This document shows positions 28,127-37,221 of a DNA stretch of 64,000 nucleotides, in pieces (the first letter of the stretch is position 1; every line of letters starts with the position of its first letter). The notes below the pieces were generated by a model. That model had not been told where the DNA came from, did no database searches, and saw only the letters and a list, made by a program, of their open reading frames with translations. Made by a program: the position numbers and the translations under genes. The stretch spans positions 1 through 64,000 of the forward strand of contig NZ_PDKG01000010.1 in assembly GCF_004116725.1 (NCBI RefSeq), written 5' to 3'. The stretch comes from Arcobacter sp. CECT 8986 (lineage in GTDB: Bacteria > Campylobacterota > Campylobacteria > Campylobacterales > Arcobacteraceae).

Positions 28127-29254
28127 ATGCGTTTTATAATATTTAGTACAATTTTTATTGCTGTTTTTGCTTTAATGAGCCTTTATATCTCAAAAAGATT
28201 TATAAATAAACTTCATTTTAAAAAAGTTTATAAAAACTATTTAAACTACTTTTTGATTATAAATTTAATTGGAGTTTTTTGTTATTTTCTATTTAGAAGA
28301 TATCCTTTAATTCCTAATGAAATATACTTTTTACTTAGTATTCCAATAGGTTTGATATTTTTACTATTTTCTACAACAATAATATATGATTTATCATCTT
28401 TACTAGTAAACAAAAGTGTAAAAGATAGCTCACGAAGAGAGTTTTTGAAAAAAACACTTGATTTTAGTGCAGTTGCAGTTGCTGCTGGAATAAATACAAA
28501 AGCTATTTATAATGCCAAACATACAGAACTTGAAAAAGTTGCAGTAAAACTAAAAAATTTAAAACAAAAATATAATATTGTACAAATAAGTGATGTACAC
28601 ATTGGTGGGTTAATAGATAAAAAATTTATTGCATCAATGGTAACAAAAATAAATAGTTTAAATACAGATGCAATAGTTATAACAGGAGATTTGGTTGATA
28701 CAAATCTAAAATTTGCAAAACCAGCTCTTGAACAGTTAAAGCATTTAAATAGCAAATATGGAACATACTTTATAGTTGGTAATCATGAATATTTTCATGG
28801 TGTAGATAAAATTATCTCTTATTTAAAAACATTAAATATTACTGTTTTAGAAAATAGCAACGTTTATATTGGTGAAAAAGATAATGGATTTAATCTTGCT
28901 GGAGTATATGATAGATTTGGAGAGAAATTTGGAAGTTTTAAACCAGATATTAAAGCGTCTTTGGAAAAAATAGATAAAAATTCACCAACTATTCTTTTAG
29001 CACACCAACCAAAATATATAGAAGAGATAAAAGATACATCAAATATAGATTTAGTTCTAAGTGGTCATACACATGGAGGACAAATTGTGCCTTTTAATTT
29101 ATTAGTAAAGCTACAACAGCCATATATAAAAGGTTTACATCAACATAATAAAAATACTCAAATTTATGTTAATAAAGGAACTGGATTTTGGGGACCACCA
29201 ATGAGACTTGGTGCAAGTTCTGAAATTACATATATAAATCTAATTCCATCTTGA
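28127..29254 (+). CDS. Membrane-anchored metallophosphoesterase
   Basis: 375 residues. Three N-terminal hydrophobic segments (about 1-20, 42-57 and 65-92) are followed by SRREFLKKTLDFSAVAVAAG (about 102-121), which resembles a twin-arginine signal. The metallophosphatase motifs follow: DVHIG (about 155), GDLVD, GNHEY and GHTHGGQ (about 313). This is the YkuE/YaeI-type layout. A paralog without the membrane region is encoded at 37668. The substrate may be a lipid or nucleotide phosphodiester; this is not certain. Confidence 0.8.
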   Translation: MRFIIFSTIFIAVFALMSLYISKRFINKLHFKKVYKNYLNYFLIINLIGVFCYFLFRRYPLIPNEIYFLLSIPIGLIFLLFSTTIIYDLSSLLVNKSVKDSSRREFLKKTLDFSAVAVAAGINTKAIYNAKHTELEKVAVKLKNLKQKYNIVQISDVHIGGLIDKKFIASMVTKINSLNTDAIVITGDLVDTNLKFAKPALEQLKHLNSKYGTYFIVGNHEYFHGVDKIISYLKTLNITVLENSNVYIGEKDNGFNLAGVYDRFGEKFGSFKPDIKASLEKIDKNSPTILLAHQPKYIEEIKDTSNIDLVLSGHTHGGQIVPFNLLVKLQQPYIKGLHQHNKNTQIYVNKGTGFWGPPMRLGASSEITYINLIPS

Positions 29255-29311
29255 TTTTAATCATTGTTTTTTTCATCTTAAATTTATAAAATATAATAAA
29301 AAGATTTTATA

Positions 29312-29659
29312 ATGACAGATAAAAAATTTGAATCAGAGACTAATACCCTAAAAAAATTCTATGAATTTTACTGCAAAAATAACCATACAAATCAAAAACA
29401 TAATAGTATTAAATTAACATACAAAGATAAGATATATAATATTGAGTTATTACTATGCAAAGAGTGCATAAATAATATAAACTACTCTTTTGAAAGATTA
29501 CAAGAGTGTAAACATGAAGTTAAGCCAAGATGTAGAAACTGTCCAGAAACTTGCTATGATAAAATACATTGGAAAAAAACTGCTAAGGTTATGAAATATA
29601 GTGCTATTAGATTAGGGTTATCTTCAATAAAACAGAAAGTAAAGAATATATTCAAGTAA
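29312..29659 (+). CDS. Nitrous oxide-stimulated promoter family protein
   Basis: 115 residues. It matches the small cysteine-rich family carrying this odd name: LKKFYEFYCKNNH at the start, LLLCKECINNINYSFERLQECKHE in the middle, and the diagnostic PRCRNCPETCYD followed by VMKYSAIRLGL. Eight cysteines suggest metal binding. Function is unknown. It is a single gene ending in a hairpin. Confidence 0.85.
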   Translation: MTDKKFESETNTLKKFYEFYCKNNHTNQKHNSIKLTYKDKIYNIELLLCKECINNINYSFERLQECKHEVKPRCRNCPETCYDKIHWKKTAKVMKYSAIRLGLSSIKQKVKNIFK

Positions 29660-29677
29660 AGTAAAACTTTACTTGAA
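29651..29677. terminator. Terminator hairpin
   Basis: TTCAAGTAAAGT (29651-29662) pairs with ACTTTACTTGAA (29666-29677), loop AAA. It includes the stop codon of the upstream gene (29657-29659) and can serve the convergent hsp20 gene as well. Confidence 0.7.
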
Positions 29678-29727
29678 TAACTCAAAAATTAAGTGCTATA
29701 AAAATAAGTATTTTCTAATTATTCTTG

Positions 29728-30135
29728 TTATTTAATTTGAATAATTTTTTTGTGCTTTTCTTCTGCTAATTTTGGAACTACTATTTCTAATACTCCATCT
29801 TCATAATTAGCATCAATATTTTCAATATCTGCATTTTCTGGTAAAGTAAAGCCTCTACTAAATTTACCAAATGATGTTTCAACTTTATAATAGTCTTCTT
29901 CTTTTATCTCTTCTTTTGTTTTTCTTTCACCTGAGATTGTTAAAACATCTTTATGAATATCAACTTTTATATTCTCTTTTTTTACACCTGGTAAATCAAC
30001 ATCAATGTGATATGCAAATTCACCTTCTCTTGTATTTACCATAGGAACAAATCCACTTACACCTTCATTTGTTTTGTAGAATCGTTTTTCAAATTCAGCA
30101 AGATCTTTAAATGGATCAAATTTTGTAAGTAACAT
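29728..30135 (-). CDS. Small heat-shock protein, Hsp20/IbpA family
   Basis: 135 residues from the ATG at 30135, which has AAAGGAG 6 nt upstream; a longer in-frame start has no ribosome site. The alpha-crystallin domain runs about 40-130, with VDLPGVKKENIKVDI, LTISGERK and the closing GVLEIVVPK. The C-terminal I-X-I-type tail is KKIIQIK. It is an ATP-independent holdase. Heat-shock control by HrcA is strongly suggested by two CIRCE operators on its promoter. Confidence 0.92.
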   Translation of the reverse strand: MLLTKFDPFKDLAEFEKRFYKTNEGVSGFVPMVNTREGEFAYHIDVDLPGVKKENIKVDIHKDVLTISGERKTKEEIKEEDYYKVETSFGKFSRGFTLPENADIENIDANYEDGVLEIVVPKLAEEKHKKIIQIK

Positions 30136-30189
30136 AATCGTCTCCTTTAAATTAAAAATACTTGATGTAATTCCTATCAAGTTGGTGTA

Positions 30190-30218
30190 ATTATAACAAA
30201 TATTTTAGCACTTGTCAA
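30190..30218 (-). promoter_or_regulatory. Perfect sigma70 promoter of hsp20
   Basis: Minus strand: TTGACA (30218-30213), 17-bp spacer, TATAAT (30195-30190), both exact consensus. The first CIRCE element overlaps the -35 and the spacer, so repressor binding would block RNA polymerase. Confidence 0.8.
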
Positions 30219-30231
30219 TACTAAGTGCTAA
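30205..30231. promoter_or_regulatory. CIRCE operator 1 (HrcA site)
   Basis: TTAGCACTT-N9-AAGTGCTAA, differing from the standard TTAGCACTC-N9-GAGTGCTAA only in the last base of each half. The symmetry extends outward: AAATATTTTAGCACTT (30198-30213) mirrors 30223-30238 exactly. HrcA is the known CIRCE repressor; its gene is not in this window. Confidence 0.85.
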
Positions 30232-30236
30232 AATAT

Positions 30237-30263
30237 TTAGCAGTTTTTATATATAAGTGCTAA
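30237..30263. promoter_or_regulatory. CIRCE operator 2 (HrcA site)
   Basis: TTAGCAGTT-N9-AAGTGCTAA, with one mismatch to the first operator. It is centred 32 bp upstream of operator 1, about three helical turns, on the same face. It lies between the hsp20 promoter and the stop of the small ORF upstream. Confidence 0.65.
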
Positions 30264-30265
30264 TT

Positions 30266-30358
30266 TTAACTAGCTATTGCTATAAAAGTTGTACTTATAG
30301 TTATGAAATATATAGCTAAAACTATTATATAATCTTTTTTATTTGTATTAATTTTCAT
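30266..30358 (-). CDS. 30-residue single-helix membrane protein
   Basis: An ORF too short for routine calling. It starts MKINTNKKDY and continues as one hydrophobic helix (about residues 11-29). An AAGGAG Shine-Dalgarno lies 7 nt before the ATG, as good as any in the window. Upstream, two competing hairpins involve TATAGGAG, CTCCTATA and the AGGAG itself. It precedes the CIRCE/hsp20 unit on the same strand. I do not recognise the protein; it resembles small membrane proteins that accompany larger complexes. Confidence 0.6.
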   Translation of the reverse strand: MKINTNKKDYIIVLAIYFITISTTFIAIAS

Positions 30359-30364
30359 TTTTTT

Positions 30365-30396
30365 CTCCTTCTTATAGGAGAAAAAAATCTCCTATA
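30365..30396 (-). promoter_or_regulatory. Alternative hairpins before the 30-residue ORF
   Basis: On the minus strand, TATAGGAG (30396-30389) can pair with CTCCTATA (30380-30373), leaving the ribosome site free. Alternatively CTCCT (30380-30376) can pair with AGGAG (30369-30365), hiding it. The two are mutually exclusive. This may be a simple switch or chance in a repetitive leader. Confidence 0.35.
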
Positions 30397-30462
30397 TTAA
30401 TATTTTAAATTTATCCTAAGACAATCAGTCATATGTGTTCTTTCCCATTTTTTAGATATAAA

Positions 30463-30496
30463 AAAAGGGAAAGAGCTAAAAAACTCTTTCCCTTTT
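30463..30496 (-). terminator. Intrinsic terminator of typA
   Basis: A 13-bp stem, AAAAGGGAAAGAG (30463-30475) with CTCTTTCCCTTTT (30484-30496), loop of 8. On the minus strand the stem runs into a T tract. It lies 19 bp after the typA stop. Confidence 0.85.
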
Positions 30497-30515
30497 AAAT
30501 AGATTTTTCTATTTA

Positions 30516-32330
30516 CTAAGCGTATTTAGTCTTTTTAGCTGTTCTTTTTCTTGCTGTTGGATCAAGCTCTCTTTTTCTAACCCTAATAGAAATAGGAGTT
30601 ACTTCAACAAGCTCATCATCTTCAATCCACTCTAATGCATTTTCTAATGACATCTTTCTTGGTGGTACAAGTTTAATTGCTTCATCTGCACCAGAAGATC
30701 TAACGTTTGATTGTTGTTTCCCTTTAATAGGGTTAACATCTAAATCATTAGATTTTGCATGCTCACCAATTACCATACCAATGTAAACTTTGTCTTGAGG
30801 TTTGATAAACATACTACCTCTATCTTGTAAATTGAATAGAGAATAACCTAATGCTTCACCATTTTCCATAGAAACTAGTGCACCATATTTTCTACTTTCA
30901 ACTACACCTGAGTGTGGTCTAAACTCTAAGAATGAGTGGTTAAGTACACCCTCACCTTTTGTTTCAGTTAAGAACTCAGTTCTAATACCAATTAAACCTC
31001 TTGCAGGAATTTCAAATTCTAATCTTGTAGAACCTTCACCCATTGGTACCATATTTGTCATATTTGCTTTTCTTTTTCCAAGCTTTTCAATAATTGCACC
31101 AGAATACTCATCAGGTGTATCAATTACTAAGTGCTCAAATGGCTCAAGTTTTACACCATTTTCTTCTTTAATAATTACTTCTGGTCTTCCAATTGAGAAT
31201 TCAAAACCTTCTCTTCTCATATTTTCAGCAAGAATAGTAATTTGAAGTTCACCTCTTCCGTTTACTTTAAACTTACCTTCACCAATTTGCTCATAATTCA
31301 TAGCAATATTAGTGTTCATTTCAGCTTTTAATCTTTCATCAATTTTATTTGAAGTTACAAATTTACCTTCAGTACCTGCTAATGGTGAATCATTTACTGC
31401 AAATGTAACTGAAAGTGTTGGCTCTTCAATGTGCATAGGGTCAAGTGGCATTGGGTTATTTAAATCACATAAACTATCACCAACATCAATTGCTTCAAAC
31501 CCTGCAACAGCACAGATATCACCAGATTCTACTGTTTTAACTTCGATTCTTTCAAGTCCTTTAAAACCAATAAGTTTTGTAACTCTACCTTTAATTTTTT
31601 CACCATTTGCTTTACAAAGCATAACAGTTTCACCTTGAGAGATAGTTCCATTAAAAATTCTTGCAATACCAATTTTTCCAATAAAGTTATCATAATCTAA
31701 AGTAAATACTTGAAGTTGTAAACCATTTTCATCAGTTCCATTTGGTTTTGGAACCTCTTTTAATATTGTTTCTAATAAAGGTTTTACATCTTTCTTTTCG
31801 TCTTCTAAATCTAAAATCGCATATCCATCTTTTGCTGCTGCATAAACTACTGGGAATTCTAGTTGTTCTTCAGTTGCATCCATTTGTGCAAAAAGGTCAA
31901 ATACTTCATCAACAACTCTATCTGGATCTCCAGCAGGTTTGTCAATTTTATTTACAACTACAATTGGTCTATGACCTAATGATAATGCTTTTTTTACAAC
32001 GAATTTAGTTTGAGGCATAACACCTTCTTGTGCATCCACAAGAAGTAAAACAGAATCAACCATTTTTAAAACCCTCTCAACTTCACCACCGAAATCGGCG
32101 TGACCTGGAGTGTCAATGATATTAATTCTTACACCTTCATAATCAATTGCAGTGTTTTTTGAAAGAATAGTAATTCCTCTTTCTTTTTCAATATCATTAC
32201 TATCCATAACTCTTTCATCAACTGCTTGATGAGCAGAAAAAGTTCCTGATTGTTTTAGTAATTCATCTACTAATGTTGTTTTACCGTGGTCAACGTGTGC
32301 GATTACGGCAATATTTCTAATATCTCTCAT
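30516..32330 (-). CDS. typA: Translational GTPase TypA/BipA
   Basis: 604 residues, full length. GTPase: [15 protein letters not shown] (G1), RGITI (G2), DTPGHADFG (G3), NKID (G4). The EF-G-like domains follow, and the TypA-specific C-terminal domain contains [19 protein letters not shown]. It acts on ribosomes under stress and in 50S assembly. A TATAAT box (32364-32359) on the minus strand is the likely -10. It forms a single transcription unit with a strong terminator. Confidence 0.95.
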   Translation of the reverse strand: MRDIRNIAVIAHVDHGKTTLVDELLKQSGTFSAHQAVDERVMDSNDIEKERGITILSKNTAIDYEGVRINIIDTPGHADFGGEVERVLKMVDSVLLLVDAQEGVMPQTKFVVKKALSLGHRPIVVVNKIDKPAGDPDRVVDEVFDLFAQMDATEEQLEFPVVYAAAKDGYAILDLEDEKKDVKPLLETILKEVPKPNGTDENGLQLQVFTLDYDNFIGKIGIARIFNGTISQGETVMLCKANGEKIKGRVTKLIGFKGLERIEVKTVESGDICAVAGFEAIDVGDSLCDLNNPMPLDPMHIEEPTLSVTFAVNDSPLAGTEGKFVTSNKIDERLKAEMNTNIAMNYEQIGEGKFKVNGRGELQITILAENMRREGFEFSIGRPEVIIKEENGVKLEPFEHLVIDTPDEYSGAIIEKLGKRKANMTNMVPMGEGSTRLEFEIPARGLIGIRTEFLTETKGEGVLNHSFLEFRPHSGVVESRKYGALVSMENGEALGYSLFNLQDRGSMFIKPQDKVYIGMVIGEHAKSNDLDVNPIKGKQQSNVRSSGADEAIKLVPPRKMSLENALEWIEDDELVEVTPISIRVRKRELDPTARKRTAKKTKYA

Positions 32331-32418
32331 TTACTCTCTTTAAAGTTAAATTTTCGCGATTATACTAAAAACTAACTTAAAGTGTGTGTAATTCTTGAAA
32401 CTAACCTTAAAAAAGAAA

Positions 32419-32458
32419 TATGAATTTTTCTTCATATTTAATTCATAAGTAATTCATA
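32419..32458 (+). promoter_or_regulatory. Phased TTCATA repeats before the ABC/redox operon
   Basis: TTCATA occurs at 32431, 32442 and 32453, exactly 11 bp apart. The first also forms an inverted repeat with TATGAA at 32419 (TATGAA-N6-TTCATA). An 11-bp direct-repeat period is characteristic of OmpR/PhoB-family binding sites. Similar sites precede the response-regulator gene (38391) and eptA (40485). Confidence 0.5.
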
Positions 32459-32496
32459 CTAACTAGTTACATTTTCAAAAAATAAAAGGATTTTAT

Positions 32497-33579
32497 TTGT
32501 TGAAATTATCTTTAAAAGCCCTAAAAGCCAATAAGTTAAAGACTTCATTAATTATATTAAGTCTTGTTTTTTCTATTACTTCAATATTTTTAATAACTTC
32601 AATATCAAATGGTGTTATATCAATGTACTCATCTATGTTAAAAAGTGATGGAGATATTATTATCACACAAAAAAATATTTCAGATACATTTTTTTCTAAT
32701 GTAGATATTAAATTAATTGATAAATTAAAACAACAAGAAGGAGTAAAAAAAGCATCTGCTTTAATAGTTGGAGCCTCTATTGTAGAAGATTTACCAATTG
32801 TTGCTGTTTATGGTGTTACAAAAAATAGATTTAATAATTATGATTTAAAAGAAGGAGAGTATCCAAAACTTGGAGAAGTTTTAGTTGGTAAATCTATATT
32901 TGAATCACTTAAAAATAAAAAAGAAGTATTAATTTCAAATAACAAATTTAAAATCGCAGGTGTTTTTCAAAGCAAAATTGGTTTTGAAAATGGAGGAGTT
33001 GTACTAAATATTCAAGATGCAAGTAATATTTTTAATAAAAGTGCATCAATGATAATGTTAAATTGCAAAATAGATACTAATATAGATGAATTAGTAAAAA
33101 AAATAAATAAAATAGATACAAACATTCAAGCTAAATCTACTACTAACTTTGTAGATAACTATAATCAATTTAAAATAATCAAAACTTCATCAAATGTAAT
33201 ATCTTTTATCTCATTTTGTATGGGATTATTAACTATTGCATCAATTTTAAGTATCACAATAAATCAAAGAAAAACAGAGTTTGGGATTAAAAGAGCAATT
33301 GGTATTTCTATGAAAAAAATACTTCTTCAAATTATGAGTGAGAGTATTATATTAGCAATTGTTAGTTTTATTATCTCTATTTGTATTTCAAATATTATTC
33401 TATTTTTAATCAAAAATATCTCTTACTTACATGGATATGTAAATGGAGAGATATCTTTTGATATTGCAATATTTATATTTATAACTTCTCTTTTAATAGC
33501 CCTACTTGGCTCTATTATTCCAGCACTTAATGCATCAAAAATAGATCCTATTATTTTAATACAAGGAAATAAAATATGA
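32497..33579 (+). CDS. FtsX/MacB-type ABC transporter permease
   Basis: 360 residues with the MacB/LolCE topology. An N-terminal helix (about 15-38) is followed by a periplasmic domain (about 40-235) and three C-terminal helices (about 237-258, 285-315 and 323-345). FGIKRAIGISMKKI precedes the third helix, the usual cytoplasmic coupling region, and the end is IDPIILIQG. The start is one of two adjacent TTG codons after AAAGGA. It pairs with the following ATPase (ATGA overlap). Such pairs export, or mechanically act on, envelope lipids or proteins. Confidence 0.8.
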   Translation: MLKLSLKALKANKLKTSLIILSLVFSITSIFLITSISNGVISMYSSMLKSDGDIIITQKNISDTFFSNVDIKLIDKLKQQEGVKKASALIVGASIVEDLPIVAVYGVTKNRFNNYDLKEGEYPKLGEVLVGKSIFESLKNKKEVLISNNKFKIAGVFQSKIGFENGGVVLNIQDASNIFNKSASMIMLNCKIDTNIDELVKKINKIDTNIQAKSTTNFVDNYNQFKIIKTSSNVISFISFCMGLLTIASILSITINQRKTEFGIKRAIGISMKKILLQIMSESIILAIVSFIISICISNIILFLIKNISYLHGYVNGEISFDIAIFIFITSLLIALLGSIIPALNASKIDPIILIQGNKI

Positions 33580-34196
33580 TTAGTATAAAAAATGTTTCAC
33601 ACAAATATGAAAAAGACTTTGTATTAGAAGATATAAATCTTGAGATAAAAAAAGGCTCTTTTATAACTTTAACAGGAGAGAGTGGAAGCGGTAAAACTAC
33701 ACTTTTATCTATTCTATCAACACTTTTAAAACCTACAAGTGGAGAGCTTTATTTTGAAGGTATAAATTATAAAGATATTAAGAATATAGATGAATTTAGA
33801 CAAAAAAATATTGGATTTATTTTTCAATTTCACTACTTAATTAATTATTTAACAGTTAAAGAAAATATTCAATTAGCAAATGAAAAAGCAAGTGAAACAA
33901 AAATAAGAGAAGTATTAAGACAGTTAAATATTGAAGATTTAATTGATTGCTATGCAAATGAGATTTCAGGAGGACAAAGACAAAGAGTTGCTATTGCAAG
34001 AGCTTTAATTAATAATCCAAAAATAATTTTTGCAGACGAACCAACAGGAAACTTAGATTCTCAAAATTCAATAAATGTTTTTAATATATTTCAAGAACTT
34101 ATCAAACAAGGTGTAACTCTTGTAGTTGCAACACATGATAAAAATTTAGCAAGTTTATCAGATATAAACATTGAGGTAAAAGATGGACAACTTTAA
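33576..34196 (+). CDS. ABC transporter ATPase, LolD/MacB type
   Basis: 206 residues. Walker A GESGSGKTTLLS (about 34-45), Q-loop GFIFQFHYL, signature ISGGQRQRVAIARAL (about 130-144), Walker B IIFADEPTGNLDS and the switch His in VATHDKN. It is the energy subunit for the upstream permease. It overlaps the next gene by 14 bp, so the transporter and the oxidase-like protein are probably made together. Confidence 0.9.
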   Translation: MISIKNVSHKYEKDFVLEDINLEIKKGSFITLTGESGSGKTTLLSILSTLLKPTSGELYFEGINYKDIKNIDEFRQKNIGFIFQFHYLINYLTVKENIQLANEKASETKIREVLRQLNIEDLIDCYANEISGGQRQRVAIARALINNPKIIFADEPTGNLDSQNSINVFNIFQELIKQGVTLVVATHDKNLASLSDINIEVKDGQL

Positions 34197-35745
34197 TTTA
34201 TTTATAGAAAAACAGTTTAAGATTTCAGCTGTATTTCTATTCTTAGGACTTTTTTTTGGTATTTTATACTCTATTAATTTACTTGGATACTTTGTTGATT
34301 CTACTACATTAAATCCTGTAAATATAAGAGCAATTCATATTTCACTTATGCTTTATGGATTTGTTCCTTTGATGCTATCTTATTTACCATTTTTATTAAT
34401 AAATAAAGAAGTAGGAAATAGTAAAGAAGGACTATTTTATCTAAACTTATATACTATTTTTTGGTATATATTTTTAATTTTTATGGTTAATACTTTACTA
34501 TTTGGAAATACAAGAGGATTAGCTTTTTATGATTTTGCATATGAATTAAATTTTATTTTAGCTTTTGCAGGATTATTTTATATTATTGCTTTATATAAAT
34601 TTATAAAACTATATAAAGTAAAACCAACTTGGGTAAAAGTATCTTTATATATAGTTATATCAGCGCCTTTTGCACTACTTATTTTAATGAATCCAACAAT
34701 AGGACAAGTTGAAAGTACTGTTTCTGGTCCACATGGAGATAACACTTTAGGAATGAGCTTTGCTTTAATTCCAATTTACTATTTAATAATTAAATTTTTA
34801 AGTAAAAATGATTTCAAATCAAGATGGAATATTTTTTGGATTATACCTCTTGTATTTTATATATTATCTGTTTTGCATAGAAGCTTCATTGGGCATTTAA
34901 CTTATAATCAAGAGTGGTTTTTTCAATATCTTACACTATTTTATATTCCTTTACTTTATAGATGGTACAAAGATGCAGATATTGAAAAATACTCAAAACT
35001 TGCACTTTTAATATCAATTGCTGCATTTTTATTTGTAGATATTGAAGGGAATATTCTATTTATTCCTGAACTTAGATGGGTTTTTCATAGAAATGACTTA
35101 GTTATAGCACATGCTCACGTAGCTATGGGAATTGGTGTATTTTTTATGGTAATTTCAATGTTTGTTTCATATATAAAACAGCTTCAAAAACTACATTTTT
35201 ATATTCTTTATTTAGCAGGTTTAGTAGGAATTTTTACAGTTTTAACACTAAGTGGATTTGCACAAGCTTCTATGTTAGATGCTTCAACTTATACATTATG
35301 GGAGTTTAGAACATTTTTTGGAGTTGTTACATTTTTATCAATAATTGCATTTATTCAAATAAGAACAAAATATTCTTTATTAGAAAAATATAATATTTTT
35401 GGTGTTTTAAGTGATGGATTGGGTGGAATCTTTTTGATTTTATTATCTAGTTATTTATATCCACTTTTTGGGTTTAGTTTTCAAGGTAAATATGAATATG
35501 TGGTTTTTGCTTTTGTAAGTATAACAGGAGTAATTCATTTTCTAGCTTTTAAATATAAAGAGTATGAAAATATTCTTACAAAACTTACTGTTTTTATTAG
35601 AGTATTTGTAAGTTCAATATTTTTCTCTTTATATTTAGCAAAATCTCTTCATATAGTTGCACTATTAATATCTTTATTTGATATTTCAATGGTTGTTTTT
35701 TATCTAGTTTATATTTATAAAAAGGAGCAATTATGCAAAAACTAA
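34183..35745 (+). CDS. Heme-copper oxidase subunit I-like membrane protein
   Basis: 520 residues with about 13-14 membrane helices. It resembles cbb3-type subunit I. RAIHISLMLYGF (His 52) matches the helix-II heme ligand. NDLVIAHAHVAMGIG (His 310 and His 312) matches the paired heme ligands of helix X. The helix-VI motif normally GHNAVG reads GDNTLG, losing the CuB His. In helix VII, where HH is expected, only one candidate (His 238) is seen. I infer a heme protein without a complete CuB centre, so not a normal oxygen reductase. It overlaps both neighbours. Confidence 0.6.
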   Translation: MDNFNLFIEKQFKISAVFLFLGLFFGILYSINLLGYFVDSTTLNPVNIRAIHISLMLYGFVPLMLSYLPFLLINKEVGNSKEGLFYLNLYTIFWYIFLIFMVNTLLFGNTRGLAFYDFAYELNFILAFAGLFYIIALYKFIKLYKVKPTWVKVSLYIVISAPFALLILMNPTIGQVESTVSGPHGDNTLGMSFALIPIYYLIIKFLSKNDFKSRWNIFWIIPLVFYILSVLHRSFIGHLTYNQEWFFQYLTLFYIPLLYRWYKDADIEKYSKLALLISIAAFLFVDIEGNILFIPELRWVFHRNDLVIAHAHVAMGIGVFFMVISMFVSYIKQLQKLHFYILYLAGLVGIFTVLTLSGFAQASMLDASTYTLWEFRTFFGVVTFLSIIAFIQIRTKYSLLEKYNIFGVLSDGLGGIFLILLSSYLYPLFGFSFQGKYEYVVFAFVSITGVIHFLAFKYKEYENILTKLTVFIRVFVSSIFFSLYLAKSLHIVALLISLFDISMVVFYLVYIYKKEQLCKN

Positions 35746-36701
35746 CATTAATTTTTTTCATAGCTTTTGAACTATGTTATTACTTATTAATAGCACAAAC
35801 AGGAATTGTAGAACACTACTCTTCTAATATATTTGCAATAGCTTTTTTACCAATTGGTGGTATTATTGGTTCTATTTTAAGTTTTGCTATTAAAGTTTCT
35901 GAAAAGAAGAAAATTATTGGTTTTCTAATAATTCAGTTAATTGTTAGTTTGTTTTATCCAAATATAAACTCTTTTTTACTTTTTATATTAGGAATAAGTG
36001 TTGGTGCTTTAGCTCCTTTATTAATAAATGAATTAAAAAAAGCATCAAATATCCAACTTGGATTTGCTTTAGCAATATCTTATGCACTTGGAACTTTTAT
36101 GTTTACATATGATGCAAGTAAAAGAACAAGTATCGCTATTTTATTTACTATCATTACTCTAATCTCATCATTTTTTCTTGATATGAAAAAACATAAAGAT
36201 TTGACTAAAAATAGTTCAAATTTCCCTCTTTATGTGATGGTATTATGGATATTTTTAGATTCATGTCTATTTGAAACACTATCAAGAGATATGGATATTT
36301 CTATTTGGAGAGATGGTTTTAGTTTAGAAATAGCAACATTTCATATTATTGGTGTTGTATGCGCATTCTATTTTAAAATAGAAAAAGTTCAAAAAGAGCT
36401 ACTGATTATAACTTTATTTGCACTTTCATATCTATTCTATTTTTTACAAGAACCATTGATTTTATCAATAGTTTACCCTTTTGTTATATCTTTTTACAAT
36501 GTAGTGATTCTTCAAACAATCGTAAAAAAAGATATAAAAACATTAGGTATTTATATGGTATTTATTGGTTGGGCTGCATCTGGAGCTGGATTATTTGTAG
36601 CTTTAGAAAACCTAATTTTATATGTACCATTAATGTTTTTCATTTCACTAATAAAAATTTTAATTACACAAATTCAAAACAAGGAGATTGCATATGTATA
36701 G
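35733..36701 (+). CDS. Multi-spanning membrane protein, possibly MFS-like
   Basis: 322 residues with about ten hydrophobic helices and few charged residues apart from short loops. The order of helices and loops such as VSEKKKI and KKDIKTLG is vaguely MFS-like, but no family signature is clear. It overlaps the oxidase-like gene by 13 bp and the YceI gene by 8 bp, so it belongs to the operon. Partner or substrate unknown. Confidence 0.6.
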   Translation: MQKLTLIFFIAFELCYYLLIAQTGIVEHYSSNIFAIAFLPIGGIIGSILSFAIKVSEKKKIIGFLIIQLIVSLFYPNINSFLLFILGISVGALAPLLINELKKASNIQLGFALAISYALGTFMFTYDASKRTSIAILFTIITLISSFFLDMKKHKDLTKNSSNFPLYVMVLWIFLDSCLFETLSRDMDISIWRDGFSLEIATFHIIGVVCAFYFKIEKVQKELLIITLFALSYLFYFLQEPLILSIVYPFVISFYNVVILQTIVKKDIKTLGIYMVFIGWAASGAGLFVALENLILYVPLMFFISLIKILITQIQNKEIAYV

Positions 36702-37218
36702 ATTATTAATGTTAGCGTTTTTTGCAATTGCATTAAATGCCCAAAATTTAGATTTTTCTGATGGAAAAATTTTAGCACATACTGAAGTTTTTGGAGATAG
36801 TAATATCAACCCATTTTCTCAAAATATAAGCTCACATCTTAGAATGGATGATAAAATTGATACTATAAAAGGAGAAGTTGAACTAAATACTATTACTTTA
36901 CATAGTGAAAATAGTGATAGAGATGAACATATGTATGAAGTTTTACATACAAAAAACTTTCCTAAAATAAATTATTTGATTTCTGAAGTTAGAAAAGTTG
37001 ATGATGGTTATGAAATAAATGGTATTTTAACACTAAATGGCATAAAAAAAATAGTATCATCAAAAGCTACAATAATTGATGAAAATAATCATATTATTTT
37101 TGATGGAAAATTTAGCATCAATTTAACTTCATTTAATTTAGAACCACCAACAATGTTCTTTTTAACGGTTAGAGATCAAATAGATATAACTTACCATTTA
37201 GATTATATAAAAGGATAA
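36694..37218 (+). CDS. YceI family protein, exported
   Basis: 174 residues. I choose the ATG at 36694, which has AAGGAG 7 nt upstream; a TTG six bases earlier is too close to the ribosome site. Signal peptide (about 1-17), then a YceI lipocalin-like barrel: IKGEVELNTITLHSENSDRDEHM, LHTKNFPKINYLI, GILTLNGIKK. YceI proteins bind polyisoprenoids, including quinone-like lipids, in the periplasm. A second YceI protein is encoded at 57661. Confidence 0.8.
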   Translation: MYRLLMLAFFAIALNAQNLDFSDGKILAHTEVFGDSNINPFSQNISSHLRMDDKIDTIKGEVELNTITLHSENSDRDEHMYEVLHTKNFPKINYLISEVRKVDDGYEINGILTLNGIKKIVSSKATIIDENNHIIFDGKFSINLTSFNLEPPTMFFLTVRDQIDITYHLDYIKG

Positions 37219-37221
37219 GTT

